Source of the DNA: Margaritispora aquatica
Lineage: Eukaryota > Ascomycota > Leotiomycetes > Helotiales > Discinellaceae
Length of the DNA stretch: 64,000 nucleotides
NCBI GenBank assembly: GCA_007644065.1
Contig: VJWN01000010.1
Coordinates: 682,001-746,000 of the forward strand
Direction: 5' to 3'
The notes under the pieces are model-generated. The model saw only the letters and a program-made list of their open reading frames with translations, had not been told where the DNA came from and did not search any database. How positions within the stretch are numbered: the first letter of the stretch is position 1; each line of letters begins with the position of its first letter. Positions 36,926 to 49,100 of this stretch are shown piece after piece. The position numbers and the translations under genes are program-made.

Positions 36926-37004
36926 GTAAGTTTCATCAAGCACGAAACCCGATCTCGATCTGCCTTCAACTAGCAAGCAAACAAAGCTGACGTCACGACA
37001 TCAG
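36926..37004 (+). other. Probable 5' UTR intron
   Basis: GTAAGT donor at 36926, GCTGAC branch-like site and CATCAG acceptor ending at 37004, 79 bp in all, lying 34 bp before the start codon of the 37039 gene. Confidence 0.5.
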
Positions 37005-37038
37005 ATCACACACCTCGAACAACCATCTCGACGCCAAA

Positions 37039-39054
37039 ATGGGCAGTGCTAAGAGTAACCATGCCAAGCGCGTTCAACGTGCCCTGGAAAACGGTACTCT
37101 AACTCCCCGTATCAGAAAAGCATCAGGAGGAAAATCGTTGCCGGGAAAGTCATTGACAGAACACACAGCAGAGTCGGTCATTGAAGTCAAGTTGAATGGC
37201 AAGGAGACTGCATGGATGTGGGCTGTCAGCCAAGCTGCTATTGATAAGTTCAGCCGTCCACCTGAACCTAGAGAGCTTGATGTGGTACGTGCTACAACCT
37301 TCTCATCCTAGCCCAGACAGCACAGTGAAGCCTATTCCCTTGCCTTGGAAAGATATCTCGTGGCATTATTCTCGCGTAGCGCGTAGCGAGCTGACATATC
37401 CGATGTGTAGGTCGATTACGATGTCGTAAGCAAGTTGTATGCTATCACTAGTCGCAAATATGTCAAGGCAGCAGTGAAGAAATTCTTCACTGATTTCACT
37501 TGTGACAAAATCTTGAGCAAGAAGGAGTCGAAAATGATGTGGGCCATTGCAAAGGCATCCAGGCATACCGCCCCAGCTGTAAGTACATATTTTCTTAGGA
37601 AAATTTGATGGAAGCGAACATGTTTTTCCGCCATGCATAAATTGCACTACCCTCGCTAATTTTATGGTTTGCACAGGTCGATTATACATTTGTCAACAAA
37701 TTCATCGGAATGCTCCACGAGAAAAACTGTAAATCAGCGGTTCGCAAGGTTTGCTTGAAGCTTGCAGAGTTCGATGAAGCAGTGGGTACCTCTCGGTCTA
37801 ATGAGTTACTGGATGACGAAGCTAATTCGCACACAGCCTATGATTGTACTCACCAAGCCTCAAGCTATTGCTTCCAGGTCAGCCAAGCTGAAGGATAACT
37901 TTAAGGCATCGCGGAGCAACGATGACGGCGAGGATGAGGAGCCAGATTGGGATGCAAGATCTGAGTCAGAAGAAGCTGAGGAGGAGCGAATTTCATCACC
38001 TTCACCAGTTCGCAATCTTCTCAGCTCCTCCGGTACATCCTCCAATCTCCCAGGCCAAGGAGGCAAGTCGTACTTTATTTATCCAAGCGAAGGTGGTAAG
38101 AGCATTGCCGTGGTTCAACTTCCTCCTACGCCTAGCAGGAATATTTTTGGAGAGAGCTTGTACGGAGGCAATTTGCGTCCCGGCATTGATTTCCTGATAC
38201 CTGGGAAGACAGCTAAGGATTATCAACCTAAGTACATTACTGGAAGCAATGGTAAACTTATCCTTGTAGAGCCAGATGTGTATATTCATGGACAGCCAGA
38301 CTTTGTGGATGGTGTGCCGGTTTTCTTCAAAGATGGTGCCCAGGCTAATGATGAACCCGAAGTCGAGTTCGACCAAGAAGGTGATTGCTCAGGCAGAAAG
38401 CCCCAATTTATATTGGACCCTTCTTACATCAGTGGCGGAAAGCATACTTTCACTGATGCTGCTGGCAAGGTTGATGACGAGGACTCTTCCGATGAGGAAC
38501 AAGCTATGGAAGATGTTTTCTATCCTGCTAGCGAGCAATTCGAGGAGTATGATGACGTGAACGACGGAGAAATGGAAGTCAATGAGAATGAATACCACTC
38601 TGACGAGGAGTACCTGGAGCATGGTGCTGCAAATTACGACAATTCTTCGGTAGATGATGCCTCCTACGTCGAGGAAACCTCTTTCGATAACACATTTTCC
38701 AATGACGATAGCTCTTACGTCGATGAATCTTTTGACGTTAATGAAGACTTTGTTAATGAAGAAATCAATGCCGACAATCCAGATATGGTAAGAAGTGCGT
38801 CTGGATTTTTCGCTGGCCAACAACAAGATTCAGATGCTGACGACAATTACTTCTAGGCCAAAGCCGAGGATCTTCAAGTCAACACTGCACCTAAGCCTGT
38901 CCTACAGATGTGGGTTTGTGATAACACAATGCAAGTCAACGTTGCTCAAAGTGATTTCGATCACTGTGCAGCCTCTGGCTCCAGTATTCAAGAGTGGATG
39001 GAGTGGCGAATCCAGAATGGATATTCTGCAATCTTTCACCCCCAGAAGCTCTGA
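37039..39054 (+). CDS. Unknown nuclear-type protein with duplicated Myb-like modules
   Basis: Exons 37039-37284, 37411-37578, 37677-37781, 37837-38787 and 38857-39054 (555 aa); each junction has GT-AG and matching phase. Two related modules occupy about residues 55-170. Each starts with KE(T/S)...MWA(V/I), reaches an intron, then resumes VDY(D/T)(V/F)V(S/N)K and ends with a basic AV(K/R)K helix. The VDY restart after an intron mirrors VDF in the Myb-like_8 gene at 40024. The remainder (residues about 175-500) is acidic and repetitive (DDEDSSDEE, EEYDDVNDGE). Retention of the last intron adds 22 codons and stops at its own acceptor TAG. Function unknown. Confidence 0.75.
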
Positions 39055-40023
39055 AGTGCCCCCATCCTCTTGGATGGACAGGAGGATTTCTAAACTCGGC
39101 ACACTTCTGTTGACGACTTTGTGCATGAGATGACATGTCTGGTGGGTGGTCTAGGCTTGGAGATCACCTATCTTCCTTTCGTATCAATGCCGACATTGGC
39201 AGGCTTGTCTTTGGTACGACCTCATTCCGATTTCCAGATTAGACTCAAACTGATAGCCCGCGATAATAGGCACATGATCTTGAATTTCTCAAAACCTTTC
39301 GGTCTTGCTCTTTCGCTTGCTATTCGACTCTCAGCTCAACTCGATGAAGTTTCCACATCGGATTGGCTGCTGGATAACAAGATTGGATGAATCCGTTATG
39401 GTGGATGATAGATGCAGTGGCTGCTCTTACTTTTTCCTATTTTGTTGTTTCTGTTTTTCCATTCAAATCGAGATTGACTGGACTTCTTCCCCAGGCTCTT
39501 TTTTAGCATCAAGCTAGAAATTGCTAAGGACGGCGCTTTGAGGGCAATGCATTTGTGGGGATCTGGTAAGGTGCAGTAGCTAGACATCCTGCTTGCGGAG
39601 TACCTAGAATTCATAAAGAGAATATCTCCTCATTTTCCTGTCCCTTGGTAACATCTGTGAAGGGATTTGTTGTAACAAGCAAATAAAAATCCATAAGATC
39701 TCGTTGAAGTTGCTCACTCTTTGAAGGTTTTGAAAAAGCAATACAAACATTCGGAAAGCTGCTGAATATCTGCACTAAGACTCTGAATGACAAGCTAGTA
39801 GAAAAGACTTCAAGCTTAGTCTAGCAATCCTTAAATTCGAGACATCGACCCTTCTCATCACTCAGATCAGAGTGTCACTTCACACTCTTGTAGCGACCTC
39901 AAGCATCTAGAATACACTCTGTGTTGTCACTTGTAACTAGACCCAAGACTTTCACCTCAGAGCGTCAAGCCTTGACCTCGATATCTCTATCAAAGGTTGG
40001 AATTTACTTCAAGAACATTCAAC
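39055..40023. other. Intergenic, possible coding remnant
   Basis: An open frame at about 39109-39390 (FVHEMTCLVGGLGLEITYL..., ending DNKIG) has protein-like composition but no clear start or acceptor; it could be a decayed exon. The last 200 bp are a C/A-rich leader of the Myb-like gene. Confidence 0.35.
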
Positions 40024-40913
40024 ATGGCTCCAGCTTCAAACGAAGAGCAGTTCAAGTTTCTCATCAGTTGCATCCGCTACAGCAATAATGGCAAGGTAGG
40101 TACGCCAAGAACTAGATCTCTGGCTGTGACTGATTGGAGCAGGTAGATTTCGGTCAAGTAGCGAAGGAATGCAAGATCGTGAGCAAGGGTGCAGCGTAGG
40201 TGCTTCCTCCAGTCGTGGAGTTCGAATCATCATTGTCTTTCACTTTGACATCCCCACTCTCCCTTTCTCTTTCAATGTTGAGTGTATTGCTGACAGCGTA
40301 CTCTCTCCACAGAGCAAAGCGATACGAGAGAATGATGAAGTCACACGGCATTGCCTCAAATGCAGCAACAATAAAACCCGCCCCGTCTCGCAGCAGTAAC
40401 ATGAAGTCTGAATGTCGTGAACCAGGCAGCAGTTCAATCAAAAAACGTAAGACTGACGCCTTCCTCAACGATACAAATACTGTCGACGATGATGAAGCTG
40501 GATATGCAACCAACATCAAAGCGGAGAACTGTGGCTCTGGAAAGGAGCATTTTGTGGTCAAGGAGGAAGAGGAGCAGGTAGGGCAGCGTAGTCTCAACGA
40601 CGCAGCAAATTTGATGCAATACTACGATTCTCCGGTTGCATATGTCGTTGGCTCGGGAGCTGGAGAAGGGCACACAGATGCTGAAGAGACATGCGGTGGC
40701 AGTGAGGGAAATTCTGGATATGCTTCATCCTCTATGAGCAATACATATAGCATGCGGAGTTCACAACCCTACAACTTCCCAATGACATACGGAAGCATGG
40801 CTATGAGTACTCCACGTTTATCAGAAAGTCAGAGTATGAGCTTTCAGGAAATGGCACCATACTCAACGACTAACCAGGGCCGGCTTGACAGTACCGTTGT
40901 CGTACTAGAGTAA
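40024..40913 (+). CDS. Myb-like_8 domain protein
   Basis: Exons 40024-40095, 40143-40195 and 40313-40913 (241 aa). The N-terminal 50 residues are a canonical fungal Myb-like DNA-binding domain: NEEQFKFLISCIRYSNNGK, intron, VDFGQVAKECKIVSKGAA, intron, AKRYERMMKSHGI. After it come Ser/Lys-rich sequence with an NLS-like KKRKTD, an acidic patch (VKEEEEQ) and a Ser/Met/Tyr-rich tail, a layout usual for these small nuclear proteins. The family is expanded in filamentous ascomycetes and individual roles are mostly unknown; transcriptional regulation is inferred. Confidence 0.88.
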
Positions 40914-41214
40914 TGCGAGTGGAGTATAAATTACCATCTAGGGTGTCAGAGAACACTTGGTAAGCAGGAATGTATTTTCTTGAGATAATCTACGGATATT
41001 CTTTCCCATAATCAGTCGTGATTTTCTGATCGATTGTGACTTTTGGTGATTTCCATATTCTCGCTAGCCCGTGCTCCTTTCGTGAGGTGATTTTGCGAGG
41101 TGTGTCACGTCTCGCGTCGTGATAAATAGTTGAAGCCATCCTTAAATCTCTACCACTTCAACAACAATATTGAAAACCCTATCACCGCCCCCAAAACCTT
41201 TACACCTCAGCAAG
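40914..41214. other. Short intergenic region
   Basis: 301 bp between the Myb-like gene and the orphan gene; nothing recognised. Confidence 0.4.
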
Positions 41215-41819
41215 ATGGCCATCACTATTATCGAAGGCTTCAATGACAGCATTTCTGGCATCCGATTGACAAGAGAGAATCCTCCAGGACCAGTGAGTTG
41301 CCGTTCAAATATCTCTGCATCTTCTGCCATCTCTTCAAACATAGAAGTTGGCTTTGTACGCAGAAGCTGATTGAAATCTACTAAGCCTCCATCCCCTGAG
41401 CAACCAGGTGCGTTAAATCGACCACCATATGGATTGGACAGGGAGCTCGCCTTGAACAGAGCTTTCTTCAATTCACGAGGTAAGTTTTGCAGTGGGAACA
41501 GCCAATGAGCACGTACTGACCATTCCAGTCAACCGCTCAGAGGCCTCGAACTTTCAGTTCACAGTGACTCCTCCATATCGTTCAAGCTCCCAAAATGAAG
41601 AGAGGCTCCCAGCAACCACCTTTGGTCAATCGTCGACCCCAAGACAGACTGTATGTGCCTTGGCTCTATCGAACATCAAGTGCTTTACCAGACTGACATA
41701 TCTAGCATGGCAATGCCACCTCGTCCGCCGAGGAAGGGGCCCGAGTTCAAAATGAGTCGTCATTTGCCAATGGAGCACAGGAGACTGGCAAGCAGGGCGA
41801 TTTCTCTTCCAGCTCCTAG
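41215..41819 (+). CDS. Four-exon orphan gene, 130 aa
   Basis: Exons 41215-41292, 41401-41479, 41529-41650 and 41706-41819; all junctions have GT-AG signals and phases 0, 1 and 0 agree. The first intron uses a CTGAG acceptor after a CTACTAAG-like branch site; the next acceptor (TTCCAG) follows a perfect GTACTGAC branch. The protein starts MAITIIEGFNDSISGI, has a Pro/Arg/Asn-rich middle (PPYGLDRELALNRAFF) and a Ser/Glu/Gln-rich end. No signal peptide, membrane segment or known domain. It could be a lineage-specific nuclear protein like its neighbours. Confidence 0.6.
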
Positions 41820-43533
41820 AGTTCAAAGAATATTTGTCCCGTAACTCAAGCAAAGCATGTAAGTTCTCTTGCTTTGTTGCTTTTTCCAAGCCTTCACAAT
41901 ACTCCCAAGGCACACGGAACTCTATTTTCATTCAATACTATCACTCAATGATATCCCGCTGACTTGAGCCATTTACAGATCAATGAGTGTTTCATAGATC
42001 TTTACAGACAGTTAACGTGACAAATGTCTGAATGGATGGCAATGTAATCTGCACACTCTGGTATGAATACTAGTACTTGAAGGAGCGCACTTATTATGGA
42101 CTTGTCTGGGAACTTGCTGCAGAATGTTGCTGGTACTCTCCTCGAGACGAACGAACGAAACGTTGAAAGGCGTATGATTTGCGAGACAATTACTGGAATT
42201 TGGTCTGTAGGATTTCCAGATGCCAGTGGCATAATTAGAATAATCGCGTAGCATCATGAACAAACTTCAACCCTCGTATCTTTCCTCTTTCTTCTCTACT
42301 TGCATTTGACTCGTGACCTAGATGTTGGCCAAATGAGATCAAGTAGGCCTCAAGGCTCCCATTCCTTTGACTGGCCCCGAACTGAATTGTGGTCAGCCTT
42401 GTGGAGGCCTTTCCGAGATATAATTCCCTTTCGAGGTTGGCGCAACACAACAATATCTCGAACGGGAATTTCGACACCTCAACAACCCCAACACCTTCAA
42501 TTGTTCTGCGCAACAACAATCTTTTCTTGGAATTAATCTCAAGCTGTCATTGAGCAGCTTGTCAAAGAACTTCGGAAGTATCTTTGACTTCGAATAAGGT
42601 GCGTGAGAGCAGTGTTTTCGTTTTGGTCTCCTCATTCCCAGCATCGCGATCTACTTCCTCCTGCGTCTACAACCTTTCAGGGCCAAGAAGCAGCATGAAA
42701 TAGGAAGCACCAGTCAATTACACAATCCCCGGCAGTGTCAAAGGTCGATTCGTGGTGGTCCCTCCACTTCCCAATTGTTTCATCTTCTTTCCCAAGACGA
42801 ACGCTTCCCTTCACAACACACTTCAATTCTTCAAAGATCGGCTTCATCCTGGCAACACACAACACCATCCGACTAGAGATCGATCCGTCTTCGCAATATA
42901 CAGCCATCTCAACAGAAACTAACTCATATCAGAGTACACTTCATTGTCTCCGAAATATTCACTTGTCTTCGCAGGGTACGGTTTACTTCCTATCAGAGAT
43001 CGACCCTCACATACACATATCCTTTATTGCTGGAAGTCAAGAGCTCGCAATTTTTAGCTGCGACTCTTATATCCCATCCCTCAGAGGCCTCTCTAGAGGC
43101 AAGACATCAGCTCTTTGAGGCTCCATCATCCCTGCGTCAATCTCATTGTGCGGCGCCCGGATCTCGTTTTCACAAAGCACAGCTGCTGAGATTGAGGTTT
43201 ACGCTACAAGCGCAGCGTCAACCCTAGTGACTTTGAAGATCAGGGCGTGCCTAAGCTCATCTCGCACATTGCTGCGCAACTCCACTCTTTCCTCACGTCT
43301 TTGCAATCATCTTCAGACGCGCCTTACGCAGCTAAATTCAGCTCTGCAAACCACTTCCGCAAATACACCTTTGGGGAAAGCTGAAACTTTGCCATCCTTT
43401 CAATCACTTTACTTTGAGCAATTGCTTCCTCATCTTTCTTCAGACTGTCCGAGTAGAGGCTAATTCGATCTCATAGGTATTAACCTGAAAGTCAAACTCG
43501 TCCTCGCGCCTGTTGTAGTAGCATTGTCCCACA
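41820..43533. other. Intergenic and long leader
   Basis: About 1.7 kb. The first kilobase holds nothing recognised. From about 42720 the sequence is C/T-rich with TTCG/CACTTCAATT words and is probably leader and promoter of the 43534 gene. Open frames there lack ATG starts or family signal. Confidence 0.4.
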
Positions 43534-46103
43534 ATGAATACTCCATATCGCCCGGATCCCGGCTCGGGAAGCAATGACTATGGATCATCCGTCGACCGTA
43601 CCGAAAGATATCCATATCCAGCAACGGGTGGAAAGACGATTAGTTTCGACAGCGCAATGAACGGACGCGCCAGCATGGCTGGATACAGTGGAGCTGCTGG
43701 AAACAAGGGAATTGCCGGACCTATGATGTCAGGCTCGAACGATGGTGAGTTTGCCTGAAGGATCCTTGATCTCAACAAAGATGGATGCAACTAACACAGA
43801 GCAGATGTTTTTGCTACCTCAAAAGCTCCTTCTAGCAAGCCAAACTTGTTCTCTGGTGCTGGTTCTCATGGCCAATATCCTTCCTTTACAGTGAACACTC
43901 AGAGTTCTGGAGCAATCACTGGGGGAAATTCCTCAGAGTTCATGACAAAGCTTCTTAACAGTTATGAAGATGACCAAGGATTGCCTTCAGATGCAGAGTA
44001 TTATGACGACGAGGATGATGTTTTGGAGAAGGACGGTGAAGCTGGCTCGGACGATGAGGAACAAGACCCTACAGCTGGTAGTGTGCTCATCTTGACTGCC
44101 CCTAAAGATAACAAGCAGAGAGTTGGACCACATCATGAGTCTGTACCACAGGCAAAGAATCAGATGCACGTATATCGCAGCAAGGAGGAAACTGCATCTG
44201 ACCCTGATCCAAACGGACGTAACAAGGGACGCAATTTGGTGCCTTGGCACAGTAAGTATCCCTTGCCCAGTGTTGTGCCGTGACTAATCCATTCAAAGGA
44301 CCGCGCATGATGGACAAGTTGATTTTGCATATCCAGTATGAGTGTCATCTGGCCCAAATCAGACTTCCGTGGGATAAGATTGCACACCGTCTTCATCCAG
44401 GTGCCAGTGGACCTGCCATTATTCAATTTCTTAACAAAAACCGTGACGTTCTGGTTCAGGAGGGTCATTTGATTCCCCCCAACATGGGCAAGTCCAAGGC
44501 CGTATACGATGATACAATCCGTGGCTATGTCCGTGATGAGGCTGAAGAGATTTCAACAAAAGTCCGAATCCTTCCCTGGAATGAGCCATATGATGACAAG
44601 AAGGTTAGCCTGATTGTCCCAGGTGTTGTCAAAGGCTCTGGAAAATATGATCGCAACAAAGACAATAGACCCACGGTGGCCAAGGAGATTGGTCGGCGAT
44701 CAAGAGTTCCTGAGCAAACGAAAGCAAAGATGGCAGAGAATCGTACAAAGCGTAAGCGAAAGCTGCGTCCAGAGAAAATTGATTTGGAGAAGAAAGTGGC
44801 GGAGACCAAAGACTCTTCGGATATTCCAGCTGGACAGGTGGCAGTCAACTCCATGGTAGCTATCAAGCCCAAAGTAGCATTCAAGCATGACGTAGCAACC
44901 AACCCTGGAGTAGACTCTGATGCGACAGTTGAGCCTGAGGAGCAGGAAAGCGGCAGCGACTACGAGGACTATAAATCCCGCAAATCAAAGTCCGGCAAGC
45001 GAAAGGGTAGAGTCGCTCATGGTGGTGGTCGCAAGAAGTCTCGTCAGAATGGAGTGGCTTCCTCCTTCAAGGTCAATGAGGATGTCACCCCCATCAGCAA
45101 GCAAACCTCGTCGACTGGCCCAATTCCCAATACCGTCGGTAGTAAATTGATGGCTGGAATGTCCATTGATACTCCAACAAAGTCATCCCGAGTGCAAAGC
45201 TCAGTTGGAAATGCCAAGCCAAATACCCAGGCAAAGCAAGTTGATTTCCAAGTCACCCGCAACAACATTGTTGGGCAACGGTCTGTCGTGAATCATGTTC
45301 GTGACCAGCCTCCTACTTCATTTGTGGGAAATCTTCATGATGGCCAGGTAAACCAGGTTGATTCGCAAGTCTTCGGTGTCGGTCAACGATCTGTCATACA
45401 CCCGGCTCGTGATCAAACCCCTGCTCCACTTGCGGGAAATCGTTATGATGGCCAGTTTCAACTCGAGGGCATGCAGACTCCACAGCAAAATAACTTTCAG
45501 CATCATCCACATACTCCTTCTGGCTCAGGTTTTGGCAATCAATATGCGCAATATCCTATCGTAGACGGTCGTGGTCATATTAGCCCTGCAGATGGCTATG
45601 CCTATGGCTACAACAATTATGCTATGCTCAATAGCGACTTCTCTGCTTTCTCTAGCCCTTTCCAAAATGGCATGACTGAAAACAACGGTGGAAATCCAAG
45701 TAGTGACAACCCACATCCAGGAAGTTTTCTCGACATGCGACGCAATCCAGGAAGCAGCCAAGTGTTCATGACCACTCCACAAACCATTCAGTTTCCGGTC
45801 ACCGGAGGTCATGGAGACAGACATCGTGCAGAGTATGGACATCAAGCCAATAATGGTGCGGGTATGAACAATAACGGTCCACAAGGCATGCAACACAATG
45901 TTGTTCGTCTCCCTCCTGTTATCATGCATAGTGGATATCCACAGAACATGCATCATCAAAATGGCTCTTTCAACATGCCTAATCCTCACTTCTCCAGCGG
46001 ATCGTCCCCAGCAACTCCTGGTAGATTCGCCAACTCTTCAGGAAGTTTGGCCCATTTGGTTTCAGATGATGAGACTGCTCGCAATGATGGCCATGCTGAG
46101 TGA
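43534..46103 (+). CDS. Conserved ascomycete nuclear-type protein, 820 aa
   Basis: Exons 43534-43744, 43805-44251 and 44299-46103, with 60-bp and 47-bp introns in phase. Residues about 220-275 form a compact conserved block (MMDKLILHIQYECHLAQIRL, then PWDKIAHRLHPGASG and a helix leading to EGHLIPP) that I recall from other filamentous ascomycete hypothetical proteins; it looks like a helical DNA- or protein-binding domain. Before it lies an acidic stretch (DDEDDVLEKDGEAGSDDEEQ), after it a basic region (NRTKRKRKLRPEK; SGKRKGRVAHGGGRKKSRQ), then a long Asn/Gln/His/Pro-rich disordered tail. A nuclear regulatory role is inferred. Confidence 0.78.
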
Positions 46104-49100
46104 AGACAGATAGTTCATTGAAGCAGTGCGCGATCTGCCGTAACAAACATGCGGGATTTGAGTGGTGACTTGCCCTCGAATGTTCTCTTTGGTGCCTGCT
46201 TGGTCTCAGCATATTCTTGATCCTAGGATCCTCGGTCAGGGTGTCTTGCTTCATTCGACCATATTCGCCGTCAATGTGACATTGATATTGGTTTGAACGA
46301 TTCGACTTCTCTAGCCTTGTATTTGGTTGGCATACTCGATCTCTGGATGTTGTTCGCCCCTCCAACTTTTGTTTCTTTTTCTTTCGGCGAGATCTCGAAC
46401 ATAGGGGTGCCTCCAAGCAGAATTCTTTCGACATAGGATGGATTCCCAGGTTCTTTCTTTGTTCTCTCACTTCATTTTTTTCCTTCTTTTTCTGGAGGCA
46501 TCAAGAATCGGTTTGCTTGGGTCCGACAATCAGTAGACACTTGATTCTTCAGGAGTCTGTCTTGCAGGCGTTTGGATTGGAGTCGCGATCCTTCCTTCGT
46601 TCTTCATCGGGTTGCTCGGTCATGTTGCGCTGTAGAGCGCTGAACGGTTGGTTGGTTGCTGGGGCGGAAAATGTACCATAAAAAATCTTTTTGCAAAAAT
46701 GAAATTCTTCAATGCAGGCGTTTTGCCACTCGAAATGTGATGTGACTCGAGGTATGTTTGTGAAAGCGTTATTCTTTTGGCCCAAAAAATAACAGAATGT
46801 TCCTTGTTAATCATTGGAGTATATGCTGACGTAGAAAGGAGCTTTTAAGCTTGTAAAAGCTCAAACATACGATGGAAGGAAACGTCGTGTTGGGAAATCT
46901 GTCACCTTGATGGCTATAACCTACTTCTCCATGCAGATTGAAGATATAATACCTCTCAGAGAAGATGTCGAGGCCGAGTTGAAAGGATATTTCAGAGCAT
47001 GCCAAGCATTGATCCCCATTTCAGCTTCCGCCAGATCTAACATGGTACTGATGATATTTCGGAAGCCAAACTGCCTCCTCATCAGACGAAATATCGAGAT
47101 GTGGTGCTTGTCTGACAAGTGACTCTGCAAAAGTGCATCATCTACAACAAAGAGTCCACTGGCTGGCCAGAAGGTTCCAGAAGTCCAGAACCCTTTCGAA
47201 AGGCCTCAATTACCTATCACCAAGTAGGTCTTGTGTGTCTTTGCGCAGTCATGCTGAAACTCTGCTGCTCTACTCTTCGAAGGCGCAAGCGAGATGCATT
47301 TCCCCATAGAGGCAGCAGCAAAGCAACTGATCAACTCTATCCTGGCGAGCAGGAAGAGATTGAATGCGCAGACCAAGTATATGGAAGTTTTTTTTTTGGC
47401 GTATTCAAGGATAGGTAGAAGATTGTTCTTCTGGCGATGCTAAGTAAAAGGAGATAAGTTGTCGAGTTTTTTGATTTTGGTGAGAGATGATGCTTGACGA
47501 GGGAGAATCGTCGTTGATGTGTGTGAGGCCCAGAAGATTTATACCCAGGAAAAGCTGAGGCTGACTGCGACAGGAATAACTACAGATTTCCTCGTGAAGT
47601 GGCTTGAGGCTCAGCCTTCAAAGCATTCATACGCAGATTCGAAAGAAGATTCCCGTCGTTGTCTTTGTCGAGCTCCAAAAGCGAGGAAATAATGGAGAAT
47701 TCGCGGCGACAGCAAATAGAAAGATGAAGAAATTTCATCTTCGGATGCTATCGTCTGTGAAAAATACTCTTGGTGTATTCATGAAGTTCCTTCGCCTGTG
47801 AGGAATATGATGGCAGTATTTTAAGTCCTTGTTGCGTTTTCCTTTGTTGTTTGTCCCCCGCAAAGCTGAACTTCGCATTCTGCTAGAGACTAGCTAGCAT
47901 GATGAGAGTGTCAGCTTTAACGCTCCTCAAGGGGAAAACATAAAGTTGAGCTTACCATTTTTTGGTAGCACAACGTTTCATCAGATCAGAGAGCTTTGAT
48001 TCTGCCAGATGGAGGTAACTTTGTCGTTAAGATACCACATGCCTGCAGCAGGAATAGGACTGACTACCTTTGTTCGTCGGCAGATTGCTTTTTTGATGTG
48101 GACCAAACCAGTGCCGCGTTCAGTGGGAAGCATATCAGCAGCTTACCTTCGACAATAACGCGAAGGCCTCGATTTCCAAAGACAGCGACATGACTCAGAT
48201 TGACGCTTGTGGTTCTCGTAGCCAGATTATGATGGCCGGATATCTGACGCAGCTTCAAAGACTTTGGAATATGACTAGCGAAGGGCAACATTGTTTGCGT
48301 GAATTCGTCCCAGATGCTGTGCTGGGGCTTTCGAAGAACGAATCAGCTCTGAAATTGTGCTCACTTTTTGGAAGGGACCCCAAGATCAGTAGTGGCGTGA
48401 TCTTCATCGATGCATCTTTTGATGTTGGAAATCACTGGAGATACATTTGGGCTCGCTTTTGCTGAACAACCCTGATAGAAAGCTTGATGCTCAATATCTG
48501 AGATACATCGCACGAAAAGAGTGAGGAAGGCTTCTTAGGGTTTCGCTTATGAGCCAATGACATCAAGGTATCTCAAAGGAACGAGTAAATGAATGCAGAA
48601 CACACAAGCATCAGCCTCCATGCTCAGCAAGGTCGTTGTGCAGGCTGTAAGACCTCTCAGGGGCTCGCGTAGGAGCCAATAAGATCAGGGCGTTCCGTGG
48701 TAATGAGATGCAATATACATGTATCAGCCTTCGTACTCAACAAGCCATTGTTGGGATCAGAGAGTTTCCTTTGAGTTGATGATTCAAAATTCTCAACTTA
48801 CTAAAACATGATTGCCGATTGTGGAAATGCAGGTGAATTCGGGCTCGATGCTGATTTTACACCTTGTGAATACAATATAGCAAGTCTTAAGGTCCAGACC
48901 ATCCAGTCAATGCTCTCACTCAAAAAACCTATTTATCAATACAACCTCGCCCAAGGAGAGCGATATACCTAACCGCGGGCCAACGAACTCGTCTTAATAT
49001 TTGAAGCTGTTGACAGGAGCCAGAAGTCAGCCCGAAGACTTTTCATTCTTTAAAAGCCGAAATCATGTCAAGCCTCTCCCCGAAGAGATACTCCAATTCA

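Larger units (their letters stand above)
35908..37038. other. Intergenic and leader region
   Basis: About 1.1 kb. The first 700 bp hold nothing recognised. From about 36650 the sequence is an A/C-rich leader with a 51-codon upstream frame and a leader intron (both listed separately). Confidence 0.45.

Noticed and set aside
40196..40312. GTTCGAATC T-loop-like word suggesting a tRNA
   Set aside because: It lies in an intron of the Myb-like gene and no acceptor or anticodon stem can be formed around it.
48064..48465. Overlapping open frames on both strands near 48.2 kb
   Set aside because: Neither strand gives a start plus consistent splicing; one donor-like GTAAGC is not enough.
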